A stretch of 64,000 bases of DNA from Diploscapter coronatus. Lineage: Eukaryota > Nematoda > Chromadorea > Rhabditida > Rhabditidae. The translations under genes were made by a program, and so were the position numbers. The stretch lies in assembly GCA_964036155.1 (NCBI GenBank), contig OZ038423.1:50421249-50485248 (forward strand), read 5' to 3'. A model generated the notes under the pieces. It was not told the DNA's origin. It did not search any database and was given only the letters and a program-made list of their open reading frames with translations. Positions 49,710 to 61,366 of the stretch are shown piece after piece; the stretch's first letter is position 1, and each line of letters opens with the position of its first letter.

Positions 49710-51387
49710 ATGAGCGAAAACGTACGAGATTTTCTGCAATATGGAAGACGGGTGAAACTTCGATAAATGACAAGCTAACTGCTTTGGATAATTTAATGGC
49801 GGACGAATCGATAGATTTGAGAAGGAGATATCGTCGATGGAGATTCATTCACGACAGATCATCCGTAAGTCTTCTCGAACTATATTTTTATTCGTCATTT
49901 TATTTGAAGACACAAAGGATGTTTGCTGCACAAGATACCGATACTTGCAGAGAAATGAATTTAGTTCTTTCCAAAAATCCAACTCTCGGTAGGATTGTTT
50001 TCCGTAATTTTCAATCTCTTTATTTGTCGCTCAGAATCTATCTTTGCACACTTGTTTCCGCGACGATCTCAACTACGTGATAAGCCCGCTTTCGATAAAT
50101 GGGCCAAAGAGGAATTACTGATGTGAGTTATCGAGATCAAATGATTCCTTTACTTTTCATAATTTCAGAGATGTTGCTGAGAAAAGCAAAAGTAGTAGCG
50201 ATTATTTGAACAAGATTAAAAATATTGCGAATTCTATTGGTGACGTAGTCAGTGACATTGCTGATGATTTCATCAATTCAGTAGGGCTCAACGAATTTGG
50301 AATTGGTAGCGTTTTGTGGAACACGTTTTTCTTACCTTTTCTTTAGGCCAACAAGACCAGCCAGTAATTCACGAACTACCCATTAGTCTTGAAGATATCA
50401 ACAAGGGATGCACTAAAAAGATGAAAATTACCAAGTACTATCTAGTTTTTGAGGAGATTTCTCAATCCGTGCAAAATAGGCATTGGTGCATTGCACGATA
50501 TGTGATATGATCATTTTTATCACTAGATTTTTGGATAGGAGTGTTGCCAATTAAGGCAGCAACAAATCAGTGGAGAAAAATATTTGAAAATTTGCACTAA
50601 TGCGCTAAAACTGACGATTAAATTTCAAGTCAAAGAAAGAACAATACGCACTTTTGTCGTAAAAATGGCACTGCCAGTTGAAAATTGAGGATTTTTGTGG
50701 TCCTTTCGAAAATGTTTGTAATGTTTCTTAATTATCATAACCTAGCTATTATAAGCAATTGATAAATATAACAATTTTCTTTTCAAAATTTTGCCAACAA
50801 CGCATAGAAGTTGATCATTTGCTAACTGCGGAATCTTAACAAGACTATAAATCCTTCTCAAAGCTGTAGAATAATTCGTTTTTTTATGACTGTTCTCAAT
50901 GCTGGTGGAGAAAATTCGCGGGTAGAAGAGAAAATTTTAACATTCAACATAAAACCTGGCTGGAAGAGTGGCACCAAGGTAACGTTTCCGAAAGAAGGAA
51001 ATCAAGTACACGGTAAAATTCCTGCTGATGTTGTCTTCATAATCAGGGTTAGTTAGAAGCCATAATTTTTATTGATTACTTTTTCATATAATTTAGGACA
51101 AGCATCATCCAATTTTCACACGGGAAGGTCAAGATATTCGTTACGTCCATAAAACGTCATCAAGTGATCCAGTTGATAAAATAAAAATACCAACATTAGA
51201 TGGATCTGTCCAAACTGTCTCAATTGCGGACATCTTTCACCCCAATCGTGAAATGCGGTAATTTTTTTTTTAATTTCTTATTTTTTAGTAAATTGACATC
51301 TTTACATTTAGACTTCCTAATTTGGGGCTTCCTAATCCAAAGAATCCTCAGAGTCGTGGTGATCTGATCGTGGAGTTGATTAGATAA
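49710..51387 (+). CDS. J-domain-less Hsp40: SXP/RAL-2-like N-terminus fused to DnaJ C-terminal domain
   Basis: Exons 49710-49864, 49910-49988, 50035-50122, 50169-50305, 50347-50434, 50870-51047, 51097-51257 and 51312-51387 keep phase and encode about 320 aa; the first exon with the start codon was not found. Residues up to about 150 resemble the SXP/RAL-2-like part of the 1606-4317 gene (LRRRYRRWRF like IRAAYRKWRF; LSKNPTL like LAKNPTLG), with the same splice phases. From about residue 155 the sequence is a type II Hsp40 substrate-binding domain: HELPISLEDINKGCTKKMKI, KPGWKSGTKVTFPKEG, IPADVVFIIRDKHHPIF, IPTLDG, PKNPQSRGDLIVE. The J domain with HPD is absent, the LREALCG segment of CTD2 is missing, and the protein stops before the dimerisation helix. 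It could bind clients but not stimulate Hsp70 directly. Confidence 0.75.
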
Positions 51388-51755
51388 ATATTCTCTTTGC
51401 CAATAATTTTTCCTCCGTGTTATTTTGAATCTCATTTTAACTCTAAATTTATTAGGGATTACGTCAACATAATTATTTCGTTTTTATCCGGTGCTGATCT
51501 TCCTATTTCATACCTTCATAGATCAGGCTAATCTGTCGAGCGACACAACATCACCATTATTTCACTCTCAAACGAGTTTTTGTTTCAGTTTCACTTAATC
51601 GTAACTCAATTCGATAGTTCTACTGATAGATTTCGAGCATAATCTTCCCAAATTTATTGCGATTTTTGAGTTTTACTCGTATTACTATTATCTCATGATT
51701 TTTATAAATCGCTATATCGGTTGTGCTTTTTTTTGTGCATGAAAGTGATCGCTAA
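51388..51755. other. Spacer between the SXP-Hsp40 and sulfotransferase genes
   Basis: A 368 bp AT-rich gap between two + strand genes. It has no AATAAA of note and no exon. The distance is larger than typical nematode operon spacing (about 100 bp). Confidence 0.5.
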
Positions 51756-53848
51756 ATGTCCTCAAATCAACCGCTGATCAAGTTTTTCATATTTTCTACC
51801 ATTTCACTGGCACTATTCCTGTTTCTAGTCAATTTTGCTGATTATTTTGACTTCGAATTCAACAAATCGCCGAGATGGAGATACAACTTTGACGATACAT
51901 CACAGGCAAAGTCAACTGAAAAACCTCTTCCGAAGGATTACAGACCCTTGAAACATGAGCAGGAAAACGGTCTGAAGAGACTGGCAGATATGGACAACAT
52001 TAGAAAGATGAACTCACATGTTAGTCCTAGTAACTTAATGTCTTTAATTTAGAAAAGAATCCATTTTTCCGGCTTTGTGGTTAATATAGAATTTTATCGT
52101 TTCTGAATTTCGTCTAACTAGGGGAGCTTTTCACGTATCCACCCTCGATTTGGCTATTCCTTCATACCAACGGGATATTTCATAACGTTACGCTAGTGAA
52201 AATACTGAATTCAGAAAGTGCCCCAATTCGAGTCATTCGCACAGGAAATCTCAAAAATCGTTCTGCGTGCAATACAAAAATTCTATGAGAATTTACAAAT
52301 TAGCATGCATAATTTCTCCATAGAATAGGAAGGTTTTCGAAGTTTCCTGTACGAACGACTCCAATCGAGCACTTCAACATCTTCATCAACGTCATAATAT
52401 ACTCTTCTGGTGTAAAAATCAGCCAAATTGAGGACGGACAAGTGAAAAGCTTTCCAGTAAATTTCTAGTTTTAGAAGCTACCGAATCGATCTACGAATTT
52501 TACGGCTGAGCAACTCTGTTCTAATTCAAAAGAGCTTACCTGTATGCCTCCTTTCAGGAATTTTGAAACCGAGCTTCGAGTTAGCAATGATCTGTTTTCC
52601 GATTAAGTTTGCTTTGAACCTAGGCTGCAAAAAAATTCAAGATTTCTGCTTGCGTGATTCAAAAGAGCATGTCGACTGTGATGACTGGGATAATTTGCTA
52701 TCTGCACAACGCTGAAAAATTTGTCGAGGCAAATCGAGATATCCTCAAGGAGTGGAAGCAGATTAGGTAACTTGTATAGATTTATAATTACAACAATTAG
52801 CTATTTTCAGATTTTGCAGGTTTCGAGATGAATTTCTATCGTTGAAGATGATGTTCAGGCGCTACAAGGTAATTTTGACAGAATGTATTATCAACGCGCA
52901 AAAAAGCGGTTAGTCGATCATAGGGCAGCATGCAGGCCACAGAGATTTCTTTAATTTCTCTGACGAACAGCGTACCTTAAAAGGAGAGAATTAGAAAAAC
53001 TCTTCTGAATTCTCTAGCTCTTGATGACCGCTTTTTCGCGTTATTACTATTGATTTTGTTTCTGAAATTGTCGTTTAGATGAATTCAACAGCAGAAGGGT
53101 GGAAATTTCTAATGGTAACTCGCGATCCTGTTGATAGATTTTTATCGGGATTCGTTGACAAATGTATACGGTAGGTGATTTTTTTACTGTTTTCTTTATT
53201 TTACTTTGTATTTTTAGAAAACCTAAAGAAGCATTGCATTACTGTAATGGATGTGGTGCGAATATGACATGTTTCATAATTCAAGAGTATGAAAGAATGA
53301 AGAAACAAGTGAGAATGCATTCATTATGAACTTAAAATTTTATAATTTTAGGTGGAGCAAAACAACTTCTACAGGAGTTTTGAAGATCGCCATTTCTTCC
53401 CACAAAATTGGTAAAATTTCACCTTTATGCAGATTTATTCTTCAAGTTTAGGCGCTGTAATCTTGATGGATTCTACGACCGCTATAATTTCATTCGGTAT
53501 TCTTCTGATCCAAGTTTGACTCTGATGGAAGATCTTTTCCAAGTTTTTCGAGAACAAAAGGTATTCAATAAGCCTTCAAACATTTTTCTATAAGTAATAA
53601 GCTTAGGTGCCTGACCAGAATATTGAATTTATCCGTGATCAGCTAACTCGAGATCGGACCATTCATAGCACTATACATTCAGAAGCACGAATGTTCATGG
53701 AGAATAGGTAAGTTTCATGTTTTATTTAGAATGATGGTTAGAGTTATTCTTCAGACTCCGCTCAAGTCCATTCTTAATGGAATACATCGTACGAATGTTT
53801 TATCAGGACTTTATACTCTTCAATTACACTCTTCCGACGGATTTTTGA
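51756..53848 (+). CDS. Nematode carbohydrate sulfotransferase (Sulfotransfer_2 type)
   Basis: Nine exons (51756-52019, 52624-52766, 52820-52868, 53079-53170, 53218-53308, 53352-53410, 53452-53560, 53607-53707, 53755-53848) keep frame and give 333 aa. It would transfer sulfate from PAPS to glycans in the Golgi. A signal anchor (about residues 7-27, IKFFIFSTISLALFLFLVNF) makes it a type II membrane protein. CVIQKSMSTVMTG near residue 100 is the 5'-phosphosulfate-binding position, and TRDPVDRFLSGF near 166 is the 3'-phosphate-binding motif (R-D-P-x-x-R-x-x-S). GCGANMTCFI and the C-terminal FYDRYNFIRY fit the nematode-expanded family. Intron 1 hosts a MITE. Confidence 0.88.
52121..52457. mobile_element. 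MITE, about 337 bp, in sulfotransferase intron 1
   Basis: The ends GGGGAGCTTTTCAC and GTGAAAAGCTTTCCAG pair, as do ATTCGCACAGGAAATCTC and GAAGTTTCCTGTACGAAC inside. TA lies at 52119-52120 and 52458-52459. The left end is slightly shorter than the right. No transposase frame. Confidence 0.65.
52898..53045. repeat. Foldback in sulfotransferase intron 3
   Basis: ACGCGCAAAAAAGCGGTTA on the left pairs with TGACCGCTTTTTCGCGTT on the right, inside the intron 52869-53078. An inner pair of AGAGAATT-type motifs is also present. A small MITE is likely but the target duplication is unclear. Confidence 0.55.
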
Positions 53849-54865
53849 TAATTTTGCATGCATATTCCTCAATTGATTTGCCATGATTTCCATTATTTTA
53901 TTGAATGAACCATTTTCACAAACAAATAACTATGAAAGGTGACTGGACTCTATCACCAATATGGCATACGAATTGTGCGACATCAAACAAATGTGAGCTA
54001 ATTTTGTGGACGATGAAATGAGGAACGCGATACCAGAATTTGGAAAGCTATGCAATTTGCATTGAGACATAGCTGACTAAAAGGTTAGACAGACTTGAAT
54101 GAAATGAAATTGTAATTGAAAGGCTTGAAACACATGAAAGGAGTTCAAAGGAATCACAAGGACAATGACGGGAGGACATGAGACAGAAATACTCTTTGTG
54201 CAGCGAATGATGAAGGACTAGACAAAATTGTCAGAGAAGGTAAGAAGTGATGCAATTACCCGAGTAGAATCGAAAGAGGATCGTCCGGCCGAGCAGCCGC
54301 TGAGATGCCAAAGTGGTTCACTTTCCAGTGTTCGTTACGTAGTGTATCGCTAAAATTGATAACATAATATTTCTCTTCTCCTGAATATCAGGTTTTTCCT
54401 CGATATGATTGAATTAAATCTAATTTTTTTTTTAAATTAAGCCAAATTTTGATCTATTTTTACTCCATTATGCCCGAGATTGATATTACTTGTTACCAGG
54501 AAAAGGTATTGAGAAGCTTTCCCGTTGACTCTGCATTCTTTCCCTCTCACTCTCCCCAATTTCCACATTATTTTCACTCGCACCATACTTTTTCTCATAG
54601 ACAGAGGCAACACGATCTCAGGGATAATAGAGAGTACTTTAAAGCTCGATATAAAATTCATTACATTGGAACCATCGATTTGGCTGGAATCTGTTCCAAA
54701 AGCCTGGTCCTGATGCTGAAACAATTCGATTTGTAAAGGGGAATTTCCAAGCTTCAGATTTTATTAGTACTTTCTTTCTACAAACTTTAATGAACCACTC
54801 AACTAATCTACGAAAACACATTCAAAGTGTTGTGTGAGGAAAAGCGAAACGTCTATAAGATCTAC
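53849..54865. other. Spacer between convergent genes
   Basis: The sulfotransferase (+) and the secreted Thr-rich gene (-) converge here. An AATAAA on the minus strand (54760-54765) suits the latter. Overlapping ORFs at 54437-54736 on both strands have no splice or domain support. Confidence 0.5.
54760..54765 (-). terminator. Polyadenylation signal of the secreted protein gene
   Basis: AATAAA on the minus strand, 100 bp downstream of the stop codon at 54866. Confidence 0.5.
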
Positions 54866-57800
54866 TCAAACACTCATGCAAATTACGAGCTCTAAACTCT
54901 CTAAAGTTGTAGTAATGTAATAAGTAAAACAACAACATGCAACCACCCTTACTTATAGTTAGTCGAGGTGCGTCTATTACCTCCATTTTCTGCAGTGCCT
55001 GATTGCTCGCCACCGCCCGGTTTTTGGAACGCTATCATTTCAGGTCCGGGCGGGGCTGGCGTTGTTACCGGAAGTGGTCTAAAATTATTCGATCATAGTG
55101 GTTTTATTTTTTTTAAAAATCATACCGGAAAGTGTGTTTCTGTGATGGCGATTCTGTATTCGAATTCTTCTTGTCGCCATTACTCTTTTGATAAGATTTC
55201 CTAAGGATGACAATATTGAGATGAGATTCTAAGTGCCTATTGCTTACTGAATAATAGTGCTTTCGGCTATTCGTGTTGTCTCTTGTGTCTCCGGTTCTTC
55301 GGTGACAAACGTTGATTCGTATACTTCTTCCTCGGGCAGTTGTGTTGACTGAAATGTAGACATTATCTTTCATGCCTAGTCTTGATCAGTACCGTGTGAC
55401 AAAAGCACTTTTTAGCACATTTGATTTCAAATTAGTGCAAATTTGGAAAATTGGCAAAATCGTAATGTCGCAACTTGAAGAAATTGTTTGGAAAAAGTAA
55501 GGAAAACACTTGACCTGTTTAATCATTATTTCTTTGAGATGCAATATTGCCAAATTTTCAACCAAAAACTCATTTGATTTTGATTTTTCAAAAGTCGATC
55601 TTACATCTGTCCAATTCTAAATTTCTTACTTCAGTTTCCTCGGCTTCTGCCGTTTCTTTCTCTTCTGTTTTGGAGATATCTTCAATTCTGGGCGATTTTG
55701 TCGTTGTTGACAATAGTCGTTGCCAGAATGGAATGTATTTCGGCGTGGGCTTAGCTTTTTGTCCGACTGTGAATCTGAATCATAAGCTGTTTCCATTTTT
55801 TCGATTAGACTCGATATCTTTATCACACGCTTGTGGTTGAGATTGGAATTTGGACAGAACCAAAGAGAAGCAGAGCAGAAGCGGCGCAGAGAAGCGTGTC
55901 TTCTTGAGATTAGAACACGCTGAGTGGACAGAAAGAACCAAGGAGAGGGGGAGAGATAGCGACACTCCCGAGGAAGCTGATAAAATCAGCGCAAACATGA
56001 GCAGCACTATCTCGTAGCGACTGAGGACCGGGCGGACGACTAAAATTGGAAAGGAAAGGATAAGAAAAGAACAACTGCGAGAATGATGAAATTGTAGACT
56101 GACAAACATTTGAGCTGCAGATGATGGAAAATAGAAGGATTTCTGGTGGGCTTTCGAAATCCAATCATATGATCGATGATGGGTCCATCGATGATTGCAA
56201 ATAATGAAGTCTTTTAATGATAAAATTATCACTTACTTATCCCAGATATTTGCCCTCGTTGTGGTCTCCGGTGGTTGTGATGGCGTGGTCTTTTTGTAGG
56301 ATGACAATCGCTTTCTTTCGGGCTGAATTGAATTTTTTCTAATTATCATGGACCATTTTTGAAAAAGTTTGAAAACAAGCATAATTTTATCATTCAAACT
56401 TATTATAAGCAGTGTCCGGAACCCTATCTTATAGAGCCTACTAGAGAGCATTTGCTTCTTATAGAAAGCTTTCGGAGGTTACAGAAATTTGTAGATCCAT
56501 GCACAAAATTGCTTGAAATCAAGGTAAACTAATAAACGAGAAATTCCAAAGCCATAATAAAATCATCGTGCTTGCCTTCAAGCTCTTGATCATCGCTATT
56601 TTAACTGATGATAAAACCAAATGGAGTGACTTGTTTGAGTTGGATTATGAAATTGTTTTACCTTCCTTGTCGTCCTCTCGGTTGTCTCGTACTCCTCATC
56701 AGGCATTTCCTCAATTTCTGGCTGCGTGGTTGTGGTTGTGGTTTTTTTGCTTCCCTTTTTGCCACTTCCATTTGGCGGTCGAGTCAATAGCTTCAAACTG
56801 CCGATTTGACCGCTGCCCTATAAATTAACATAAAATTGGATAAAATTTGTCAACTTTATTCGTTATCTTCTTGTATTGTTAAGAAAGAGTAAAGCTGAAA
56901 ATTTTGATCTCCTTCAGGCAAGTATTGATGCAGGATTTGCATAGTCATGTTCATTAGCTAAGGCAAGCCACGTCTTCTTTATTCCCAAAATATGTGCCCC
57001 GCAAAGAAATATTCCAGATGGTGTGGCATCTCTCTAGCTTTTGTCTGGTTTCTTTTCTTGAAGGAGGGAAATCCCTCTCGCCTGTATTGAAGCATGGAGG
57101 CAATATAATATATTTTGCCGCATGAAAAAAGAGGGAAGTCAAATAATGGCAACTAAAATATGCCTAACATTGAGGTACGGTACTTTAAAAGTAGTATGGC
57201 GCGGATTCGCCTCACCCTCGTCCATTGAAATCTGCAAAATTTCCGCATGCAAAAGATCATACAAACCAATATAATCGGAATGCATACAATCGGTTGAGAT
57301 TTGCATATGGGTATCATGGAATTTAAAAACTGAAGCATTCTTACCTTGGTTGTTCTTTCTGGAACGGCTCCATCTTCATCGATGATGGTTGAATTCAACA
57401 GGCCTGATTGGGTGTTGCAAATCGCCGTTGAATAGCATCTCGAAATCATCTGTAATTTCAATGTTATTATCGCCCATCAGCTCGAATCTTGCGATACTTG
57501 ATGCACGTAGGCCTTAGCTTTGTAGGGATCCTTTCTGTACTTGGCGAGGAATGTTTCGAATGTTCCTGATTGTCGGCAGTACGCTGCATCTGATGCATCT
57601 TGGCAACGGAACGATAAACGCTCGCCCCTAAAATAAATATGTGAATATATTCTCTAGAAACCCTACCTCTCATGGCAATAATTGAAGCACATGACTCCAA
57701 ATCCAAGTTGCTGACATGCACCGTGTCGGGCTTTGTATATTGAAGCGCATGTCTTCTTGTACTGCAATTGGTTTTATAGATAGTGAGGAATAGCTTATAC

Positions 57801-60343
57801 CATGAGAAATTCCTTAAAAATGCAACGACAGCCATACCTGGAAATTACTTCCAACAGGCTCTTTGGCTCCAGCTCTTGGCAATATCCAAGTTTTATCCAA
57901 TGCTCTAATAAGTTTATTCAAGCGTTCAACATCAAGAATTTCATTCCTTCCAGGACTCTAAAATACGGTAGTTTATTAAAATACTCAATTATGAAGTAGC
58001 AAACCATAGACCCTTGGTTAGGTTTAGTCATTGTCCTCGCGGGCGACATCGCTGGTGACTGCCTTGATTTTGTCTGTTCAATTGCTTTATTGACTGCTGC
58101 CTGTCTGGATGCTAAAATATTTTCCATCAAACCATCATCATCATATTTTGTACGCGAAATAATTTGTTTTTGTTCATAATGAGTGAGAATTGTAGATCAT
58201 TGTTTTGTTTATTATCTTGAATCTACAACACGTTTTCTCCGATACCAAAAGGAGCAGCACAACGATTTGCTGGCAGTCGGCAACACTTAATCATTTTCTA
58301 CCAGAATGATTTTAGAGCATTTGCGTCTACTGTGAATAAGAATGACCATTTTGTTATTGACTATAGCGCTAAGGAGGGAATATTTTATGGATCTTCAGAT
58401 ATTTTGTGATGTAAATCTTGATATCGCACTTTCTTCGCTTTTGGGAGTCCAATTGCACTTTTGGTCCAATTAATCTGCAATTGGATTCCAATTCCTTTCC
58501 TTCCGGGATACTATGTTCGTACAGTGGATGCTCCAAAAATAACCCATCTGCTTGTTGCTTGCTGCTGCTGCTGCTGTCAATCGACCCGTTTGTGTTGTCG
58601 TTTTTGTCTTTCGCTGCACAAGCCAGCCACTTTGCTCATTCTCACAAGGAAACAGCAAGCTAAAGCAAGAAAAAGAGAAAAAAGAAGTGAGAGAAAGCGA
58701 TTGCGATTCGTTTGGATTTGCCTGTTCTCTGCCTGTGTTCCTCGCAGCTCCTTTGTCTAACCTCCCCCAACGTTCTGTCGTTCGCCTTTTGCTCTTTTAT
58801 CGTTCACCTCTTCCAGCTTCTCTGCCTGTCTATCGCATTCAAATGTCTCCCTTTTTGTGGAACGACACTTTCGTTTGAATGGGACGAACATAGTCCTGCG
58901 ACAGTGAAGGATCCAATGGCCAAATGCCTCAAATTGCAACTCTTTTCTGACTGGCTGGGCTTTATCACTCTAACTGAAACGAGTAAGTGCACTATTACGA
59001 AGCGGGATAAATTGGGCGCATTTTTGAGAAGAGCTCAATATCATGGAACAACTCGATTTTATAGCATAAAGCCTCCGATGATATGGACTAAAGATAGTAC
59101 TAACAGTTGTAATCTGCGAATTGATCTTTCTCACATCTCTTTTCTTCTGACTGCAACACTCTTAGAAAACTCGAACTCAAACAGAACTGTCGAAAGAGGT
59201 TCACACTTTCGAAAAGAGACTGAAAAAGAAAAGAGCATTGAAGAAGCTGAAAATGGAGGAAGGGGGGAGAAATGGAATAGGCGCAAAAGGCTTAGATGTC
59301 GATTGTGCTGATTGTCAATGAGAGGTGAGGCTGAAGCTGCAGACGATAGAGAATCGGGAATTAAGGATTGATTGGAACGAGAAGAGGGAAGGAAAAAGCA
59401 AATCGAGCCTGGAAGGATCAAGTTCTTTCAGTCAATAGACTTCGGCCAATCGAAACGTAACAATGACGCCCGTACTAAAAATAGATTTTTTCCCTCCAAA
59501 TCGAAAAGAATTCGTAAGTTTATAGCAGAAAAATGAATGTTTCAAAGGAGAATGGATAGTCAACATATAATAGCTATAATTTATTTACCATTTTCTGCAC
59601 CGATCTTTAGGGCTTAAATGACTGAGCGGAGTGAAATTTTTGAGTATTTCATAAAAATATCATCCTCAATACAATTTTATTCTTGCTATCTTTTATTAAA
59701 TTTAAAGCGTCGTTCAATTAGCTAAGGTCGGCTGCAGCATGCACCGTTCGTGTTCCATTTTCTCTGTTCTTCATCTTCTCTGCATATTTTCCAAAGCATG
59801 GTTTATTTGCGCGCCGCACGTAGTTTCATATGTCAAACAAGCGGCAGGCAGCCGAACAGAAGACAGAAGAGGAGTCAAGTCGAATCCCCACGACTTGCAG
59901 AGCAAATACAAACTGACTGATGAATAAAATGACCGATAGAAACGCATGCAAATGAGATAAAAGCTGATGGATCTGGTCATTGAGAGAAACGAATCATTGA
60001 TCATCTACTATAACTGGAGCTTGATGGCTTGTTGCTACTATAGAAGGACGATAGTTTTTCCTTAGGATAATGACAATCTGCTTACACTCGCTAAAATGTA
60101 TAAGAAAGGAAGAAGAAGAGAAAGTAAACTTAAAGATGCAGCTGAAAAGCTAGCTGTCAAATTTCGTCACTACAGAAGCGCGAAAAGTAGACAGTAGCGA
60201 ATAAACCATATCTTGGAAAAATCCTACCGATCAATTGAGCTATTGTGAGTTTCCAAGTTCAAAATAATGAAGAAACTAAAATTTATACCTGCGTTAGCTG
60301 CAACTGTAGTAACTAGCAGCGGTAAAGCGAGGACGAAACGCAT
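54866..60343 (-). CDS. Secreted protein with eight-cysteine domain and Thr-rich mucin-like tail
   Basis: Thirteen minus-strand exons: 60289-60343, 58005-58111, 57838-57957, 57667-57761, 57498-57627, 57345-57449, one ending at 57231, 56662-56817, 56237-56322, 55630-55774, 55248-55348, 54981-55078, 54866-54900. All but the exon at 57231 have clear donors; that one may end after HTTFK or YLN. About 430 aa. The first exon is a signal peptide (MRFVLALPLLVTTVAANA) that joins in phase across a 2.2 kb intron. Residues about 95-185 hold eight cysteines (KKTCASIY, GACQQ, VMCFNYC, FRCQD, YCRQ, SRCY, AICN), probably four disulfides. The rest is Thr/Pro/Glu-rich (KKTTTTTTQPE, TTPSQPPETTT, STQLPEEE), suited to O-glycosylation. 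I do not recognise the cysteine domain. It is divergent from the transporter at 61367. Confidence 0.72.
58112..60288 (-). other. 2.2 kb first intron of the secreted protein gene
   Basis: Read on the minus strand it begins GTATAA and ends ATTTTAG. The minus strand is pyrimidine-rich (so + is purine-rich near 59150-59400 and 60090-60150), and ORFs such as + 58712-59311 (199 codons) are by-products. A GCT triplet run lies near 58561-58577. No other exon was recognised. Confidence 0.5.
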
Positions 60344-61366
60344 CCTTGGAAAAGCGACCTCTGCACTGCTGGACTCGACTCGATCTCACACAGATGACAC
60401 ACCAATAATCCCTCAAAGCAACAATAATCTGATGAAAAATTTTACAGAAGAAAAAATGAAATGGACGAAATCGAAGGGAGGAATCTGATGTGTTTTCGAG
60501 TGACCGCTGCTGCTGAGCGGTGCGTCAAGGTGAGAGGGGAGGGGGAGGAAAAGGAGAGCAGAGAGAGGTCCCTGAGGGAAGGAGAAACCGAGTGGGACAG
60601 AGAAACGTTCCGGCCAAGACTGGAAAAACAGTGCAGAGAAACGAGAAAGGACAAGAGAGGTAGTGGAGGAACGACGAGCACAAACGCGAAAGATCGTGGA
60701 AATGGGGAGACAGAGGCGTGTCCTTTGACCTGCTCTATGCATTCAGCATCCTGATGCTCATCTCATTTTTCCCCGTCTTTCGTTTCAAATGTGAAGACAA
60801 GAAGAGAGGGTGGCTGCCTCCGAACGACAGGACTCAAGCCTTGTGCAAATTGTGTCGAAAGAAGGAAAATGTGCGAAGAGATGACATGATCCTGCAGGAG
60901 CCTGAGAGGAAATAGCTCACGAACACAAGGATAAGGGATATTGGAGGGGAAAAATTGACTATCTGTTTACAGACATGAGATTTGAGATGAGCGTCGTGGG
61001 AGTTTTTCTTCTTGGAACAAAGAATATTCACAGCATTGTTTTGTGAATATAAGATTTGCAGAGACAAAGAACATCTACCAGAAATAGCGAACCGATAAAT
61101 ATTTATCAGCGAAAGATTTTTTTAAAAGTTTGATTTGATTTTGTTCAAAACCTGATTTTTTTACATGCGAGAACATTTCTTCCTTGGTGTGGCAGACAGC
61201 GCTCGCAGATCGTAATCTCCGAATCTCCGATGGACTATCCTCTTGCCTCTAGGATATTCATTGTTGTATTCCAGCTTTGTCAAATCCATTCTCTATGGAT
61301 TGACGAAAATCGATATTCCATTGTTCGACTCATACCGCTGTATCGATTGATTGAATCACGTGCGAA
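60344..61366. promoter_or_regulatory. Divergent promoter region of the secreted-protein and transporter genes
   Basis: About 1.0 kb between two divergent start codons. The left half (about 60510-60720) is extremely purine-rich on the + strand (GAGAGGGGAGGGGGAGGAAAA). ORFs at 60413-60754 on either strand are compositional. No coding exon or RNA gene was recognised. Bidirectional control is inferred. Confidence 0.45.

Noticed and set aside
54437..54736. Two opposite ORFs of 95 codons
   Set aside because: They are mirror shadows of each other in the spacer between convergent genes; neither has family or splice evidence.
58712..59311. 199-codon + strand ORF
   Set aside because: It lies in a purine-rich intron block of the minus-strand secreted gene, ends in Lys/Glu/Arg low complexity and has no domain or splice pattern.
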